Assembly (NCBI GenBank): GCA_018064665.1
Contig: JAGHUV010000002.1
Span: forward strand, 1 to 64,000
Origin: Candidatus Crickella caballi
GTDB lineage: Bacteria > Bacillota > Clostridia > Peptostreptococcales > Anaerovoracaceae
Direction: 5' to 3'
Length of the DNA: 64,000 nucleotides
A program made the position numbers and the translations under genes. Below, piece by piece: positions 33,833 through 43,058 of the stretch. Positions within the stretch are counted from its first letter, which is position 1. The number at the start of each line of letters is the position of its first letter. The notes beneath the pieces are model-generated. The model was not told the DNA's origin. It did no database searches and was given only the letters and a program-made list of their open reading frames with translations.

Positions 33833-34570
33833 CTATCCTTCGTACTTGAAGCAGTCCATGAATCTCAGCTTGAAGAGATTTCTCTCGTGCAGCATATCGA
33901 TCTTCTCTTTGTGCTCAAGATTCTCAATCTCGCCTGTTCTGATGTACTTGTCGAGCTCTTCATAAGTGAAGCCGAGCTTCTCCTCATCTGACATTCCGGA
34001 GAGTCCGTCTGTAGGAACTTTCTCGATAAGAACAGAAGGAACTCCGAGCTCTCTTCCGATAGCTCTTACCTCAGCTGTAGTGAAGAATGACATCGGGCTG
34101 AAGTCTCCTACGGAATCACCGTATCTTGTCGAATAGCCGACCCAGTCTTCGGAAAGATTGCAGGTATTGCATACTCTTCCGTTCTTGCTTTGGCCTACTG
34201 CATACAGAGTAGACATTCTGAGTCTTGGCGGAAGGTTGATTCCTGAGTCCTTGCTGAACTCAATACCTGCTGCCTGTATTTCCTCCACGAGTGAATCGAA
34301 TGCGCCTGAAATATTGACGATATAGTGCTCGATACCGAGATGGCTTACGAGAAGATTTGCCATATCAATATCCGACTGATCTCCGTTAGGCATCAGCACA
34401 CCGATTACTCTGTCCTTGCCCAGAGCTTCAACACAAAGAGCAGCAGCGATGGAGCTGTCTTTGCCCCCGCTGATACCTACGATTGCATTGCATCCCGGGC
34501 CGTTTTTGTCAAACCAGTCGCGTATCCACTGAACTGTGGCAGCGCAGGCTTTCTTAGCATTAAAATCCAT
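33833..34570 (-). CDS. nadE: Ammonia-dependent NAD synthetase
   Basis: A 245-residue NadE of the short, NH3-dependent type, with no glutaminase domain. It amidates nicotinate adenine dinucleotide to NAD with ATP. The PP-loop GISGGKDSSIAAAL (32-45) is intact. Further landmarks are the GVLMPNGDQSD substrate loop and STRYGDSVGDFSP. A Cys-containing segment (RVCNTCNLSEDW) lies in the middle. The ribosome binding site is GGAGGA. Divergent from yhaM, sharing a 138-nt region with facing TATAAT boxes. Confidence 0.94.
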   Translation of the reverse strand: MDFNAKKACAATVQWIRDWFDKNGPGCNAIVGISGGKDSSIAAALCVEALGKDRVIGVLMPNGDQSDIDMANLLVSHLGIEHYIVNISGAFDSLVEEIQAAGIEFSKDSGINLPPRLRMSTLYAVGQSKNGRVCNTCNLSEDWVGYSTRYGDSVGDFSPMSFFTTAEVRAIGRELGVPSVLIEKVPTDGLSGMSDEEKLGFTYEELDKYIRTGEIENLEHKEKIDMLHERNLFKLRFMDCFKYEG

Positions 34571-34707
34571 AATATATCCTCCTCTTTGCGAGCGTTATTT
34601 GTTTAATTCGAGTGAATTATAACACAGTATTACCACAATAAAATAGAGCGGCTGTGTTATAATTTTATCGTAAGTTCAGCTGTGAGAAAGAAGGAGGCAC
34701 CGAGCCA

Positions 34708-35673
34708 ATGAAACCTTATTATATAAAAAATCTTGTAGTCGATGAGACTCAGCTTATTGAGGACTATTACCTTGTTAAGAACTCGGATATCAGAGAGGGC
34801 AACCAGGGTAAGAGGCATCTTCATCTTACGCTTTCTGATGCGACCGGTGAGATTCAGGCGGTCAAGTGGAACCTTACAGGTGATGAGATTGAGCGATTCA
34901 GCCGCATCAAGACCGGAATGGTTATAAAGTTCGGCGGAAGATGCAAGGAGTATAGAGGCAGCAAGCAGCTCGTTATCGACAGAATAGGCGGTCTGATCAA
35001 TCCTGACAACATGGTTAGGGCTGACTATTTCAAAGCTGCACCTGAGAGCTCAGAGTCTATGTATGATTTCATCACAGGCAGGATAAAGGCGATGCAGGAT
35101 GAAGAGCTTATGGAGCTTTGCCTGAGCTTCTATGAAGAGAACAAGGCAAGACTTATGTACTATCCTGCAGCAATGAGCAATCATCATGCTGAATACGGCG
35201 GACTCCTGTATCACGTTAAGAGAATGATGATGATGGCAGAAAGAGCATGCGAAGTATACACCAATCTGGATAGGGATCTGCTTATCGCAGGTGTTGCAAT
35301 TCACGACATTGAGAAGCTGAACGAGATAGCTTCGGATGAAAACGGTGTGGTTCCGGATTATACACTTCAGGGCAAAATGCTCGGACATCTTGTTATGGGC
35401 GTGGCAGCGATTCATGACAGATGCGAGGAGCTTGGCATAGACGAGGAGAAGGCGCTTCTTCTCGAGCACATGGCTATATCACATCACTATGAACCTGAGT
35501 TCGGAAGCCCGAAAAAGCCGCTTTTCCCTGAGGCAGAGATGCTTCACTATCTTGACATGGTAGATGCCAAGATGTTCGACATGGAGGATGCACTTGCCAA
35601 TGTTGAGCCGGGTGGCTTCAGCGACAAGGTGTTCACTCTGGATAACCGCAAGCTTTATAAGAAGACATTTTAA
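34708..35673 (+). CDS. yhaM: YhaM-type 3'-5' exoribonuclease (OB-fold plus HD)
   Basis: A 321-residue YhaM-like protein. An N-terminal OB-fold (about 10-100) binds nucleic acid (HLTLSDATGEIQAVKW). An HD phosphohydrolase domain (about 150-290) carries the metal ligands seen in HHAEYGGLLYHVKRM, AIHDIEKLNE and HMAISHHYE. In B. subtilis YhaM trims RNA 3' ends with Mn. The promoter TATAAT is at 34658-34663, and AAGGAGG precedes the ATG. recD2 starts 3 nt after the stop, so the nuclease and helicase are co-expressed. Confidence 0.9.
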   Translation: MKPYYIKNLVVDETQLIEDYYLVKNSDIREGNQGKRHLHLTLSDATGEIQAVKWNLTGDEIERFSRIKTGMVIKFGGRCKEYRGSKQLVIDRIGGLINPDNMVRADYFKAAPESSESMYDFITGRIKAMQDEELMELCLSFYEENKARLMYYPAAMSNHHAEYGGLLYHVKRMMMMAERACEVYTNLDRDLLIAGVAIHDIEKLNEIASDENGVVPDYTLQGKMLGHLVMGVAAIHDRCEELGIDEEKALLLEHMAISHHYEPEFGSPKKPLFPEAEMLHYLDMVDAKMFDMEDALANVEPGGFSDKVFTLDNRKLYKKTF

Positions 35674-35676
35674 CTG

Positions 35677-37890
35677 ATGCAGAAGACGGGCAGACTCAGC
35701 AAGATAATATTTAACAATCGGGAGAACGGCTATACTGTTGCGGTGTTCGACACAGAAGACGGAGCTATCAGGATAGCCGGCTCTTTTAATGAGCCCAAAG
35801 AAGGCGGCCAATACAAGCTTGAGGGCAGCTTTACAATTCATCGTAAGTATGGAGAGCAGTTCAGTGTTACAAGCTATGAGGAGCTTCTGCCTGAAGGTGT
35901 TGAGGCTATATATGAGTTTCTTGCTGCCGGAAACATTCGCGGCATCGGACCTAAGACGGCACAGCTGATAACAGAGGCCTTCGGAGAAGACAGTCTTCGC
36001 ATCATTGAAGAGGAGCCTGAGAAGCTGCTTTCGATAAAGGGAATCGGTCCTTCGAGCATGAGCAAGATAGCGGAATCCTATGGTGAATCGAGGGATTTTG
36101 CACGCATATCGCTCGAGCTTAAGGAGCTTGGCGTTGAGATGTCGCATGCCGTAAAGATTTTCAAGCTGTATGGCAAGGAGTCGGTAAATATCGTCAAAGA
36201 AAACCCGTATACGCTGGTCGAGGATGTTTATGGAATCACTTTTCAGAAGGCGGATGCTATAGCTGAGAAAATCGGATACGATGCCGACAGTGAGTTCAGA
36301 ATCGAGAGCGGAATCAAGTATGTGCTTAAGACCTGGGCAATAGGCGGAAGCACTCTGATGCCGCAGGAAACTCTTGTTGAACAGGTAATCAGACTGCTCG
36401 ACACACAGACGGAAAAGGTCGAGGACAGCATCAGAACAATGGCCTTCAATGGAGAGATACAGACGGACATAATAGACGATGCTCCGGTTGTTTACCTCTA
36501 CGGCTACTACTATGCAGAGCAAAGGATAGCCTCCAATCTCAGAAGAATTCTCTATGCGAACAGAGCGGCGATTCCGGCGGTCATAGATAATCTTATCAAT
36601 GATGCGGAAATGCAGCTGGCAAGAGAGTTCGGGGATGTAAGTCTGTCGGATGAGCAGAGAAGCGCTGTAAGAGGAGCTTTGCTTGGTAATGTTTCGGTAA
36701 TCACCGGTGGACCGGGAACGGGAAAGACCACAATCATCAATGTGCTGGTGAACATCTTTAAGCGTCTCGATTATGAAGTGGCACTCGCTGCTCCGACGGG
36801 ACGTGCTGCCAAGAGGATGGAAGAGGCATCGGGAAAACCTGCGCAGACAATACACCGCCTGCTCGAATACGTTTATTCCGAAGATATGGATGAGATGAGC
36901 TTTGGGCGTAACGAAGAGCGTCCGCTTGAGTATGACGCAATAATCGTGGACGAGGCATCCATGATCGATATCATGCTTATGGACGGACTGCTTGCCGCGA
37001 TCAAAGACGGAACAATACTGATTATGACCGGAGATGCGGATCAGCTGCCGTCGGTAGGTGCGGGAAATGTCCTTAAGGATATTATTGATTCTGAGTATGT
37101 ATATACAGCAAGGCTGAAGGAGATATTCCGCCAGGCACAGGGAAGCAGAATAGTAACCAACGCACATATGATCAATAACGGGGAATACCCGGAGTTCGGT
37201 GGCAAAGAAAGCGATTTCTTTGTGATTACAAGAGCAAATGAGGACGATATAGTTTCGGAAATCAAGGGACTGGTCGATGGCAGGCTGGCAGAGCACTATG
37301 ACTTTGTAAACGATGCTTCGGACATTCAGATACTGACGCCGACCAAGAGGGGCGTGCTGGGTGCACCAAGCATGAATTCGATACTACAGGAGGTAATCAA
37401 TCCTGCGAACAAATCCCTTAGCGAGCTCAAGATAGGCAGCCGCACCTTCCGAGAGGGAGACAAGGTGATGCAGCTTAGGAACAACTATACGGCCGAATGG
37501 CAGGATGCTGATAGCCTTATGCAGGGCGAGGGTATCTTCAACGGAGATATGGGCACCGTAGAGAGCATCGATACAGAGAACAGGACTATGCTTGTGAGAG
37601 CGGACAATCGTCTGATCAGATATGAGGGAGAAATGTTTGAGGAGATAGATCTGGCCTATGCGATAACAGTGCACAAGAGCCAGGGCTCCGAATTCCCGGT
37701 AGTGATACTGCCGATGTGGCAGTATCCGCCTATGCTCATGACTCGCAATCTGCTTTATACTGCGGTAACCAGAGGTAAGAAGCTGGTGATAATAATCGGT
37801 AATCCGAAATATATGCAGTGGATGATTGACAATAACAGAGCGGACGGAAGGTATACCGGACTTAAGTACAGACTTAACGAAATGATATAG
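35677..37890 (+). CDS. recD2: SF1B DNA helicase RecD2
   Basis: A 737-residue RecD2-like 5'-3' helicase, the form found in organisms without RecBCD. The N-terminal OB-like region and helix-hairpin-helix (about 70-135, GNIRGIGPKTAQLI and LLSIKGIGPSSMSKI) bind DNA. Motor domain 1A carries the P-loop GGPGTGKTTIINVL (about 344-357), VDEASMIDIMLMDG and the Q-loop GDADQLPSVGAGN. The C-terminal UvrD-like part ends with AITVHKSQGSEFPVVILP. It is likely involved in replication-fork repair. ComFC follows after 29 nt. The long reverse-strand ORF inside it is a shadow. Confidence 0.95.
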   Translation: MQKTGRLSKIIFNNRENGYTVAVFDTEDGAIRIAGSFNEPKEGGQYKLEGSFTIHRKYGEQFSVTSYEELLPEGVEAIYEFLAAGNIRGIGPKTAQLITEAFGEDSLRIIEEEPEKLLSIKGIGPSSMSKIAESYGESRDFARISLELKELGVEMSHAVKIFKLYGKESVNIVKENPYTLVEDVYGITFQKADAIAEKIGYDADSEFRIESGIKYVLKTWAIGGSTLMPQETLVEQVIRLLDTQTEKVEDSIRTMAFNGEIQTDIIDDAPVVYLYGYYYAEQRIASNLRRILYANRAAIPAVIDNLINDAEMQLAREFGDVSLSDEQRSAVRGALLGNVSVITGGPGTGKTTIINVLVNIFKRLDYEVALAAPTGRAAKRMEEASGKPAQTIHRLLEYVYSEDMDEMSFGRNEERPLEYDAIIVDEASMIDIMLMDGLLAAIKDGTILIMTGDADQLPSVGAGNVLKDIIDSEYVYTARLKEIFRQAQGSRIVTNAHMINNGEYPEFGGKESDFFVITRANEDDIVSEIKGLVDGRLAEHYDFVNDASDIQILTPTKRGVLGAPSMNSILQEVINPANKSLSELKIGSRTFREGDKVMQLRNNYTAEWQDADSLMQGEGIFNGDMGTVESIDTENRTMLVRADNRLIRYEGEMFEEIDLAYAITVHKSQGSEFPVVILPMWQYPPMLMTRNLLYTAVTRGKKLVIIIGNPKYMQWMIDNNRADGRYTGLKYRLNEMI

Positions 37891-37919
37891 ATTCCTCGGA
37901 TAAAGCATGAGGAGCAGAC

Positions 37920-38678
37920 ATGAAAAACAGAATATGGAATGAGATACTCGAACGAATATATCCGAGTGATCTGTACTGCATATGCTGCGGCAAAATCATA
38001 GACGGCAGCAGGATCTACAGGCTGTGTGATGACTGTATGGAAAGCATGAAGTGGGCTACGGGCAGACTTTGCGACAAGTGCGGAAAGCCTCTTTCAGTAA
38101 ACGACCCGTGCGAAACCTGCTTCAATTGCAGAGAGCATCTGCACAGCTTCGACAGGGGTTACACATGCTGTGAGTATGGAACCAACGAGAGGTGTATTGT
38201 ATATTCAATGAAATACGATGACAGATCGGACATTGCCGGCACAATCGCAGATATGATGGCAGACAGGATGCTCGCTTTGTATGAACCCGAAGAACTTGCA
38301 GGAAAGTACGATCTCCTGGTGCCGGTGCCGGTTTCGGACAAAAGAAAAGGGCAGAGAGGCTACAATCAGGCGGCACTTATCGCAGCTCATTTTTCTGAAA
38401 ATACGGGCATAGAGTACAGGGGCGAAATACTGCAGAGAATGCGGGAGACCAAAGCGATGAAAGGCCTTGCACCGGATGAAAGAAAGGCAAATATCAGAGG
38501 GTCTTTTGCGGTGAGAAAAAAGGCACTGGACAGCATAAGCGGAGCTGAATGTCTGGTGGTTGATGACATATATACAACGGGGGCTACAATCGACGAAATC
38601 GCCTCAGTTTTAAAGGCTCACGGTGCCTCTACAGTAGACTTTCTGTCTTTCGCAAATGGTGCGGATGTGGTAAAATAA
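37920..38678 (+). CDS. comFC: ComF family phosphoribosyltransferase-like protein
   Basis: A 252-residue ComF/GntX-like protein. The N-terminal zinc ribbon shows paired cysteines (YCICCGK, LCDDC, LCDKCGKPL, CETCFNC; about residues 18-70). The type I PRTase domain has the PRPP loop LVVDDIYTTGATIDE (about 210-224) and KRKGQRGYNQAALIA. ComFC acts in natural transformation, apparently in ssDNA uptake with ComFA. No comFA is adjacent here; instead recD2 is upstream. The end overlaps a -10-like TAAAAT for the structured RNA that follows. Confidence 0.92.
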   Translation: MKNRIWNEILERIYPSDLYCICCGKIIDGSRIYRLCDDCMESMKWATGRLCDKCGKPLSVNDPCETCFNCREHLHSFDRGYTCCEYGTNERCIVYSMKYDDRSDIAGTIADMMADRMLALYEPEELAGKYDLLVPVPVSDKRKGQRGYNQAALIAAHFSENTGIEYRGEILQRMRETKAMKGLAPDERKANIRGSFAVRKKALDSISGAECLVVDDIYTTGATIDEIASVLKAHGASTVDFLSFANGADVVK

Positions 38679-38689
38679 AGTTGAATATT

Positions 38690-38860
38690 GGTAAGGTCAT
38701 GTTCGTGGTTGAAAGTCCATGCCAGATACGGGCAAAGGGACCCACGTAAGCAGTGAGCAAGAGGCCGCTGTGATCATGGCGTATCTTAGAAGTAAGTCCT
38801 CCGGTAATCCGGGTCAAGGCGAGTGTGGGGGCAAAGACCAGGTCGAGTGACCGAGCCGAT
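38690..38860 (+). ncRNA. raiA-type structured RNA upstream of hpf
   Basis: About 170 non-coding, GC-rich bases between comFC and hpf, out of keeping with the AT-rich gaps nearby. The position directly before hpf/raiA matches the raiA RNA motif of Firmicutes and Actinobacteria. Helices visible by eye: CGTGG (38704-38708) with CCACG (38742-38746); AGATACG (38724-38730) with CGTATCT (38780-38786); CCGG-TAAT-CCGG (38801-38812); GGTC-GAGT-GACC (38841-38852). GAAAGTCC and GGGCAAAGGGACCC look like conserved internal loops. A T-run follows at 38862-38877. TAAAAT at 38671-38676 is a plausible -10. RNase P was considered and rejected. Confidence 0.75.
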
Positions 38861-38892
38861 ATTTTTTCATTTTTTTCAAGGAGGAATATGCT

Positions 38893-39426
38893 ATGAAGAT
38901 TCAGATTTCCGCTAAGAATTATGATATGAGCGACAAACTGCATGCTTATATCGAAGAGAAGTTGAGTAAGCTCGAGAAGTACTTCAACGAAGAAGCAACA
39001 GCTAATGTGGTTGTTTCCAAGCTTAAGAACATACCCAAGATAGAAACAACAATCAATGCAAAGCAGGCTGTTTTCAGAGCCGAGATAGTAAATGACAGCA
39101 TTTACGATGCAGTGGATATGGCTGCAGATAAGCTGTCCAGCCAGATGACCAGACTTAAGGGCAAGCTGGAGTCAAGATATAAAGAGAATAAAGCACTCAA
39201 GCTGGAGTTCGTTCCTGAGCCTGAGGATGATGCTTATGAAGAGGAGATGACCATCGTCAGAAGAAAGCAGCTTGAGCTTGAGCCGATGGTTGCTGAAGAG
39301 GCTATTCTTCAGATGGAGATGCTGGGACATGATTTCTTCGTGTTCCTTGATATGGACACTGATGCAGTAAGCATTGTATATAAGAGGAAAGGTAATGCTT
39401 ACGGAATTATTGAAACAGACAGATAG
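38893..39426 (+). CDS. hpf: Long-form ribosome hibernation promoting factor
   Basis: A 177-residue long HPF/RaiA. The N-terminal beta-alpha domain (about 1-100, beginning MKIQISAKNYDMSDKLHAYI) binds the decoding centre. After a linker, the C-terminal domain (about 120-177, PMVAEEAILQMEMLGHDFFV) dimerises two ribosomes into 100S particles. AAGGAGG is 8 nt before the ATG; a start-stop triplet ATGCTATGA between them (38888) overlaps the start region. It lies directly downstream of the raiA-type RNA, the known association. Confidence 0.96.
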   Translation: MKIQISAKNYDMSDKLHAYIEEKLSKLEKYFNEEATANVVVSKLKNIPKIETTINAKQAVFRAEIVNDSIYDAVDMAADKLSSQMTRLKGKLESRYKENKALKLEFVPEPEDDAYEEEMTIVRRKQLELEPMVAEEAILQMEMLGHDFFVFLDMDTDAVSIVYKRKGNAYGIIETDR

Positions 39427-39460
39427 AGAATCTAACTGACGTAAGGTAGGATGCGGTTTA

Positions 39461-41293
39461 ATGAATTTTAAAACCAAAGAGCTTAAAGAACTGGAAGACT
39501 TATTGAATTTTGACTATGGCAGTAAGGAGCCGGCCTCAACCGAGGCCGAGCTCTATACTGCTTTAAGGAGACAGAGCAGTATAGAGCATGACGCAGCTGA
39601 AGCAGAGAGAAGAGCTCGCGCTGCAGCTGAAGAAAAAGCTCGCAACGAGGCAAGAGCCCACGCAGAAGCAAGGGCACGTGCCGCAGCTGAAGAAAGAGCA
39701 CGCTATGAAGCAAGAGTTCGTGCTGCGACTGAAGAGAGGGCGCGCTATGAGGCAAGAGTTCAGGCGGAAGCAAGAGCCCGTGCTGCGGCTGAAGAGAGAG
39801 CGCGCTATGAAGCAAGAGTTCAGGCAGAGGCAAAAGCTCGCGCTGTGGCTGAGGAAAAAGCACGCAGTGAAGCAAGAGCGCAGGCAGAGGCAAGACTTCT
39901 TGAGGAGAGAAGAGCTGCAGAGCAGGAAAGACTTCGCATGAATGCGCTTGAGGAAGAGGCTGCCAGAAAGAAAGCACAGGAAGAAGCGTACGCAAGATAC
40001 AGAGCAAACTCTGCTAATAATGCAGGCGTTACTAGCAGTACAAAGGCAAATCGCAAGGCTGAGAAAAAAGCCGCAAAGAGAGCTGCCGCCGGGGCTGCAT
40101 CAAAGAAGGCTGCTCGTGGGGCGGCCAAGGCTGCTAAAGGGGCAAAATTCAGCAAGGCACTTGCCACTATCTATGTAATTGCACTTGCTGCTTTTGCGGC
40201 GGTTATGACTGTAATGAACGTGTTGCCGTTCAAATATCTTATTGCAATGTACGTTGTACTGGGAATTCTGAGTCTGATTATTGTTGCTCAGCTTTGCAGG
40301 GTAAGAATTAAGAAATGGGCCAGGGCTCTTGCTACGTTTATGGCAATAATACTGATATCGGTATATGGACTTGGATGTGCATACGCACTGGGTACTCTGG
40401 ATTTCCTGAGCGGTTCATCAGTAAAAAACGATGCCAAGGTAGGAAAGATTTCCGAGGATTCGTTCAACGTGCTGATAACCGGAATGGATGTATGGGGAAC
40501 AATCGACGAACCGGGTAGATCGGATGTTAATATGATAGTAACCGTAAATCCTAAGACCGCAACAATTCTGCTTACGTCAATTCCTCGTGACTATGAGATA
40601 AGGATGCCTAATTACGGCTATGCAACAGATAAGCTGACTCACACGGGTTTTTACAGTCAGGATACAACAATACAGGCAATAGAGGATTTGCTGAGCATCG
40701 ACATTAACTATTATGTGAAAGTTAATTTCGATACTATTGTAAGATTTGTAGATGCAATCGGCGGTCTCGATATCTACAATGAGACGGAATTCAGGGGATC
40801 CCTGAATGACCATCTCTACGAGCAGGGCAACATCCATGTCCAGGGACGCGGAGCATTGTATTATGCAAGAGAGAGAAAGGCATTCAGCGAGGGAGATAAT
40901 CAGAGAGTTAAGAACCAGCAGATAATATTCAGCGCGATGCTGGAGAAGGCAATGTCGAGCAAGACTATGATTCTCAGCTATAGCAATGTGCTGAACAGCA
41001 TGGACGATTATTTCCAGATGAGTTTTTCATCCAGAGAAGTCAGAACACTTGTAAAGATGCAGCTGGCAAAGAATCCGAAGTGGAAGATTTACAAAAATAC
41101 TCTTTACGGCCAGGGTGCAAATAAAACAACTTATACGGGTGGAAGTCAGCTGCTGTATGTTACAGAACAGAATGCGACAAGCATCGCATATTCAAGCGGA
41201 CTGATCAATGCAGTCCTTGAAGGTCAAACACTCGAAGAGAACGAAGATAAAACAATTTCGATAGTTGGAGCTGAAGAAGGAGAGAATCAGTAA
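39461..41293 (+). CDS. LytR-CpsA-Psr (LCP) ligase with Ala/Glu/Arg coiled-coil N-terminus
   Basis: A 610-residue protein. LCP enzymes attach teichoic acids or capsule to peptidoglycan from lipid-linked precursors. Residues 45-180 are an almost pure Ala/Glu/Arg helix with 20-residue repeats (AEARARAAAEERARYEARVQ). A Lys/Ala-rich segment (195-230), three membrane helices (232-252, 257-277, 288-310) and the extracellular LCP domain (about 335-490) with DVNMIVTVN, SIPRDYEIRM and DKLTHTGFY follow. The C-terminal 100 residues are less conserved. The helix precedes the first membrane segment and should be cytoplasmic. Such an N-terminus is far longer than in typical LCPs. Confidence 0.9.
   Translation: MNFKTKELKELEDLLNFDYGSKEPASTEAELYTALRRQSSIEHDAAEAERRARAAAEEKARNEARAHAEARARAAAEERARYEARVRAATEERARYEARVQAEARARAAAEERARYEARVQAEAKARAVAEEKARSEARAQAEARLLEERRAAEQERLRMNALEEEAARKKAQEEAYARYRANSANNAGVTSSTKANRKAEKKAAKRAAAGAASKKAARGAAKAAKGAKFSKALATIYVIALAAFAAVMTVMNVLPFKYLIAMYVVLGILSLIIVAQLCRVRIKKWARALATFMAIILISVYGLGCAYALGTLDFLSGSSVKNDAKVGKISEDSFNVLITGMDVWGTIDEPGRSDVNMIVTVNPKTATILLTSIPRDYEIRMPNYGYATDKLTHTGFYSQDTTIQAIEDLLSIDINYYVKVNFDTIVRFVDAIGGLDIYNETEFRGSLNDHLYEQGNIHVQGRGALYYARERKAFSEGDNQRVKNQQIIFSAMLEKAMSSKTMILSYSNVLNSMDDYFQMSFSSREVRTLVKMQLAKNPKWKIYKNTLYGQGANKTTYTGGSQLLYVTEQNATSIAYSSGLINAVLEGQTLEENEDKTISIVGAEEGENQ
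39593..39908 (+). repeat. Coding repeat array in the LCP gene
   Basis: About 315 bp of imperfect repeats of roughly 60 bp, each encoding AEARARAAAEERARYEARVQ-like units. Synonymous drift between copies (GCACGC, GCGCGC; GAAGCA, GAGGCA) shows selection on the protein rather than recent DNA expansion, though adjacent copies remain close. Confidence 0.75.
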
Positions 41294-41296
41294 AAT

Positions 41297-42136
41297 ATGA
41301 TTGGTGAGATTGCGGGAATCATTGCAAGTATCGGTTTGACCGATGTAATAGATATTCTCATTGTTGCTTTTCTCGTATACAAAGCAACAAGCTTCATCAG
41401 AGAGACAAGGGCACAGCAGCTTGTACGAGGCATTGCTCTTGTAATTATTACATTTGCTGTTTCGGAGCTTTTCAATCTGAATCTGTTGAACTGGTTACTC
41501 AAAAGCTTAATCACGGTTGGCATCATAGCACTTGTTGTTCTGTTTACGCCGGAGATAAGAAGAGCACTTGAGCAGCTGGGAAGAAAGGGCGTTCTTACAG
41601 ACAGATTCAAGGATATAAGCAGAGAGGACTCAATAGCCACAGTTCACAAGATTATTGATGCTGTAGAGGATTTCGCATCTACGAAAACAGGAGCTCTTAT
41701 TGTTATCGAGAGAGATACCATGCTGAATGATATCGTCGGAACCGGCGTTGTAATAGATGCCAACCTTTCGGTAAGACTTCTGGGCAACCTGTTCTATGAG
41801 GGTTCTCCTTTGCATGATGGTGCCGTAATAATAAGGGGAAGAAAGGCATATGCTGCAAGTTGTGTACTTCCGCTCACAGAAAGGACCAATATCGGAGGTA
41901 ATCTGGGAACAAGACACAGAGCCGGTGTAGGAGTGAGCGAGATTTGCGACGCTCTGGTTATCATTGTTTCGGAGGAGACCGGTGCAATATCAATTGCGGA
42001 AGCCGGAGTGCTTACGCGAAACATACACATCAAAACTCTTGAAGGCAAGCTGATAGATATCTATCTGCCGGAGAGAGAAGCGGAGAAGAGCTTCCTGCAG
42101 AAAATACTGGGAGGAGGTAACAGAGATGAGCAATAA
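41297..42136 (+). CDS. cdaA: Diadenylate cyclase CdaA
   Basis: A 279-residue membrane DAC enzyme making cyclic di-AMP from two ATP; the second messenger controls potassium and osmolyte transport and cell-wall balance. Three N-terminal helices (about 15-90) are followed by a DisA_N domain with the catalytic DGA in GSPLHDGAVIIRG and RHR in LGTRHRAGVGVSE. It is in the conserved cdaA-cdaR-glmM order and overlaps cdaR by 11 nt. Start ATG at 41297, 3 nt after the LCP stop, so this operon may include the LCP gene. Confidence 0.97.
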   Translation: MIGEIAGIIASIGLTDVIDILIVAFLVYKATSFIRETRAQQLVRGIALVIITFAVSELFNLNLLNWLLKSLITVGIIALVVLFTPEIRRALEQLGRKGVLTDRFKDISREDSIATVHKIIDAVEDFASTKTGALIVIERDTMLNDIVGTGVVIDANLSVRLLGNLFYEGSPLHDGAVIIRGRKAYAASCVLPLTERTNIGGNLGTRHRAGVGVSEICDALVIIVSEETGAISIAEAGVLTRNIHIKTLEGKLIDIYLPEREAEKSFLQKILGGGNRDEQ

Positions 42137-43040
42137 AGCCAAATCAGGCCTGAGCATAGTTCTGTCCCTTTTGATAGCATTTGCTGCATGGGTATTCGTT
42201 ATAATCAATTACTATCCTACCAAGGATGTGACATTTCACAGTGTTCCGATAGTCTTCCAGGGAGAGGACAATCTTGCATACTCTAATCTGGCTGTTGAGA
42301 AGGCATCAGATGAGTCTGTCGACGTTACGCTGAATATAAAGCGATCCGAAATCAGGAACATAAGTGATGAGGACATTCAGATTATCGCAGATGTGAGTGA
42401 TGCGGAGAAGGGAAGCAACACTATTAAAATTGATGTGCTTCCTCCTGAAGGTGCAAGTGTTGTTAAGAAAAGCAGAAGCACAGTAAACATTGCGGTTGAT
42501 ATATGTGAGAGCAAGACAATAGATGTTGCTGCTGTCTTTGGAGATGCTTCCGAAAACGGTGAAGAACCTGTTTTAGAAAGCATTAACAGCAGCACGGTCG
42601 TTGCATATGGTACTTCTGATAATTTAGACAGGGTCAGCTGTGCAGCACTCAGATTCAAATCAAGTGAGCTGGCAGCGGGATCGGTGAATTTCGAAATGGC
42701 ACCGGTCGCTTTGGACAATAACGGAGAAACAGTGCCACATATTGTTTTCTATCCTAGAACTGTCAAGGGAGATGCTTTTGCGGGCGTAACAAAGACGGTA
42801 AAGCTCAAGCTCAATATCAGCGATAATCTTATTTATGAAAAGGACATAACTGCACCGGAAAAGATTACTGTTAAGGGCAGTAGCGAGGCGCTGGAGAAAA
42901 TCAATCAGATAGAAACAGAAGTGATCGATTTGAATTCAGTCTCGAAAGATTGCGAAATCGCACTTCGTTATAAACTTCCTGAGGGAGTAAATATAGCGCA
43001 GGCATCATTGGGAGAAGTCCTTACGGTGACTGCTAAGTAA
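42126..43040 (+). CDS. cdaR: CdaR, YbbR-domain regulator of CdaA
   Basis: A 304-residue protein with one N-terminal membrane helix (about 8-28, SIVLSLLIAFAAWVFVIINY) and an extracytoplasmic part of three or so YbbR repeats, beta-rich sequence with recurring ITVKGSSEALEKI-like strands. It binds CdaA and tunes c-di-AMP output. Three to four YbbR domains are usual, so the length is normal. It overlaps cdaA and precedes glmM by 18 nt. Confidence 0.93.
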   Translation: MSNKAKSGLSIVLSLLIAFAAWVFVIINYYPTKDVTFHSVPIVFQGEDNLAYSNLAVEKASDESVDVTLNIKRSEIRNISDEDIQIIADVSDAEKGSNTIKIDVLPPEGASVVKKSRSTVNIAVDICESKTIDVAAVFGDASENGEEPVLESINSSTVVAYGTSDNLDRVSCAALRFKSSELAAGSVNFEMAPVALDNNGETVPHIVFYPRTVKGDAFAGVTKTVKLKLNISDNLIYEKDITAPEKITVKGSSEALEKINQIETEVIDLNSVSKDCEIALRYKLPEGVNIAQASLGEVLTVTAK

Positions 43041-43058
43041 TAAAGAGGAGAAATTATA

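Noticed and set aside
35479..37296. A 605-residue open frame on the minus strand
   Set aside because: It lies wholly antisense to yhaM's end and recD2, whose helicase motifs are intact. The predicted protein is Cys/His/Leu/Ser-rich without any family pattern, typical of a codon-bias shadow.
38690..38860. RNase P RNA (class B)
   Set aside because: GAAAGTCC recalls the RNase P core, but the block is only about 170 nt, lacks the ACAGNRA and the long class B helices, and its position before hpf fits the raiA RNA.
38888..38896. A start-stop mini-ORF (ATGCTATGA) overlapping the hpf ribosome-binding region
   Set aside because: It is only 3 nt from AAGGAGG, too close for initiation; the hpf ATG at 38893 is at the optimal distance. 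Probably chance.
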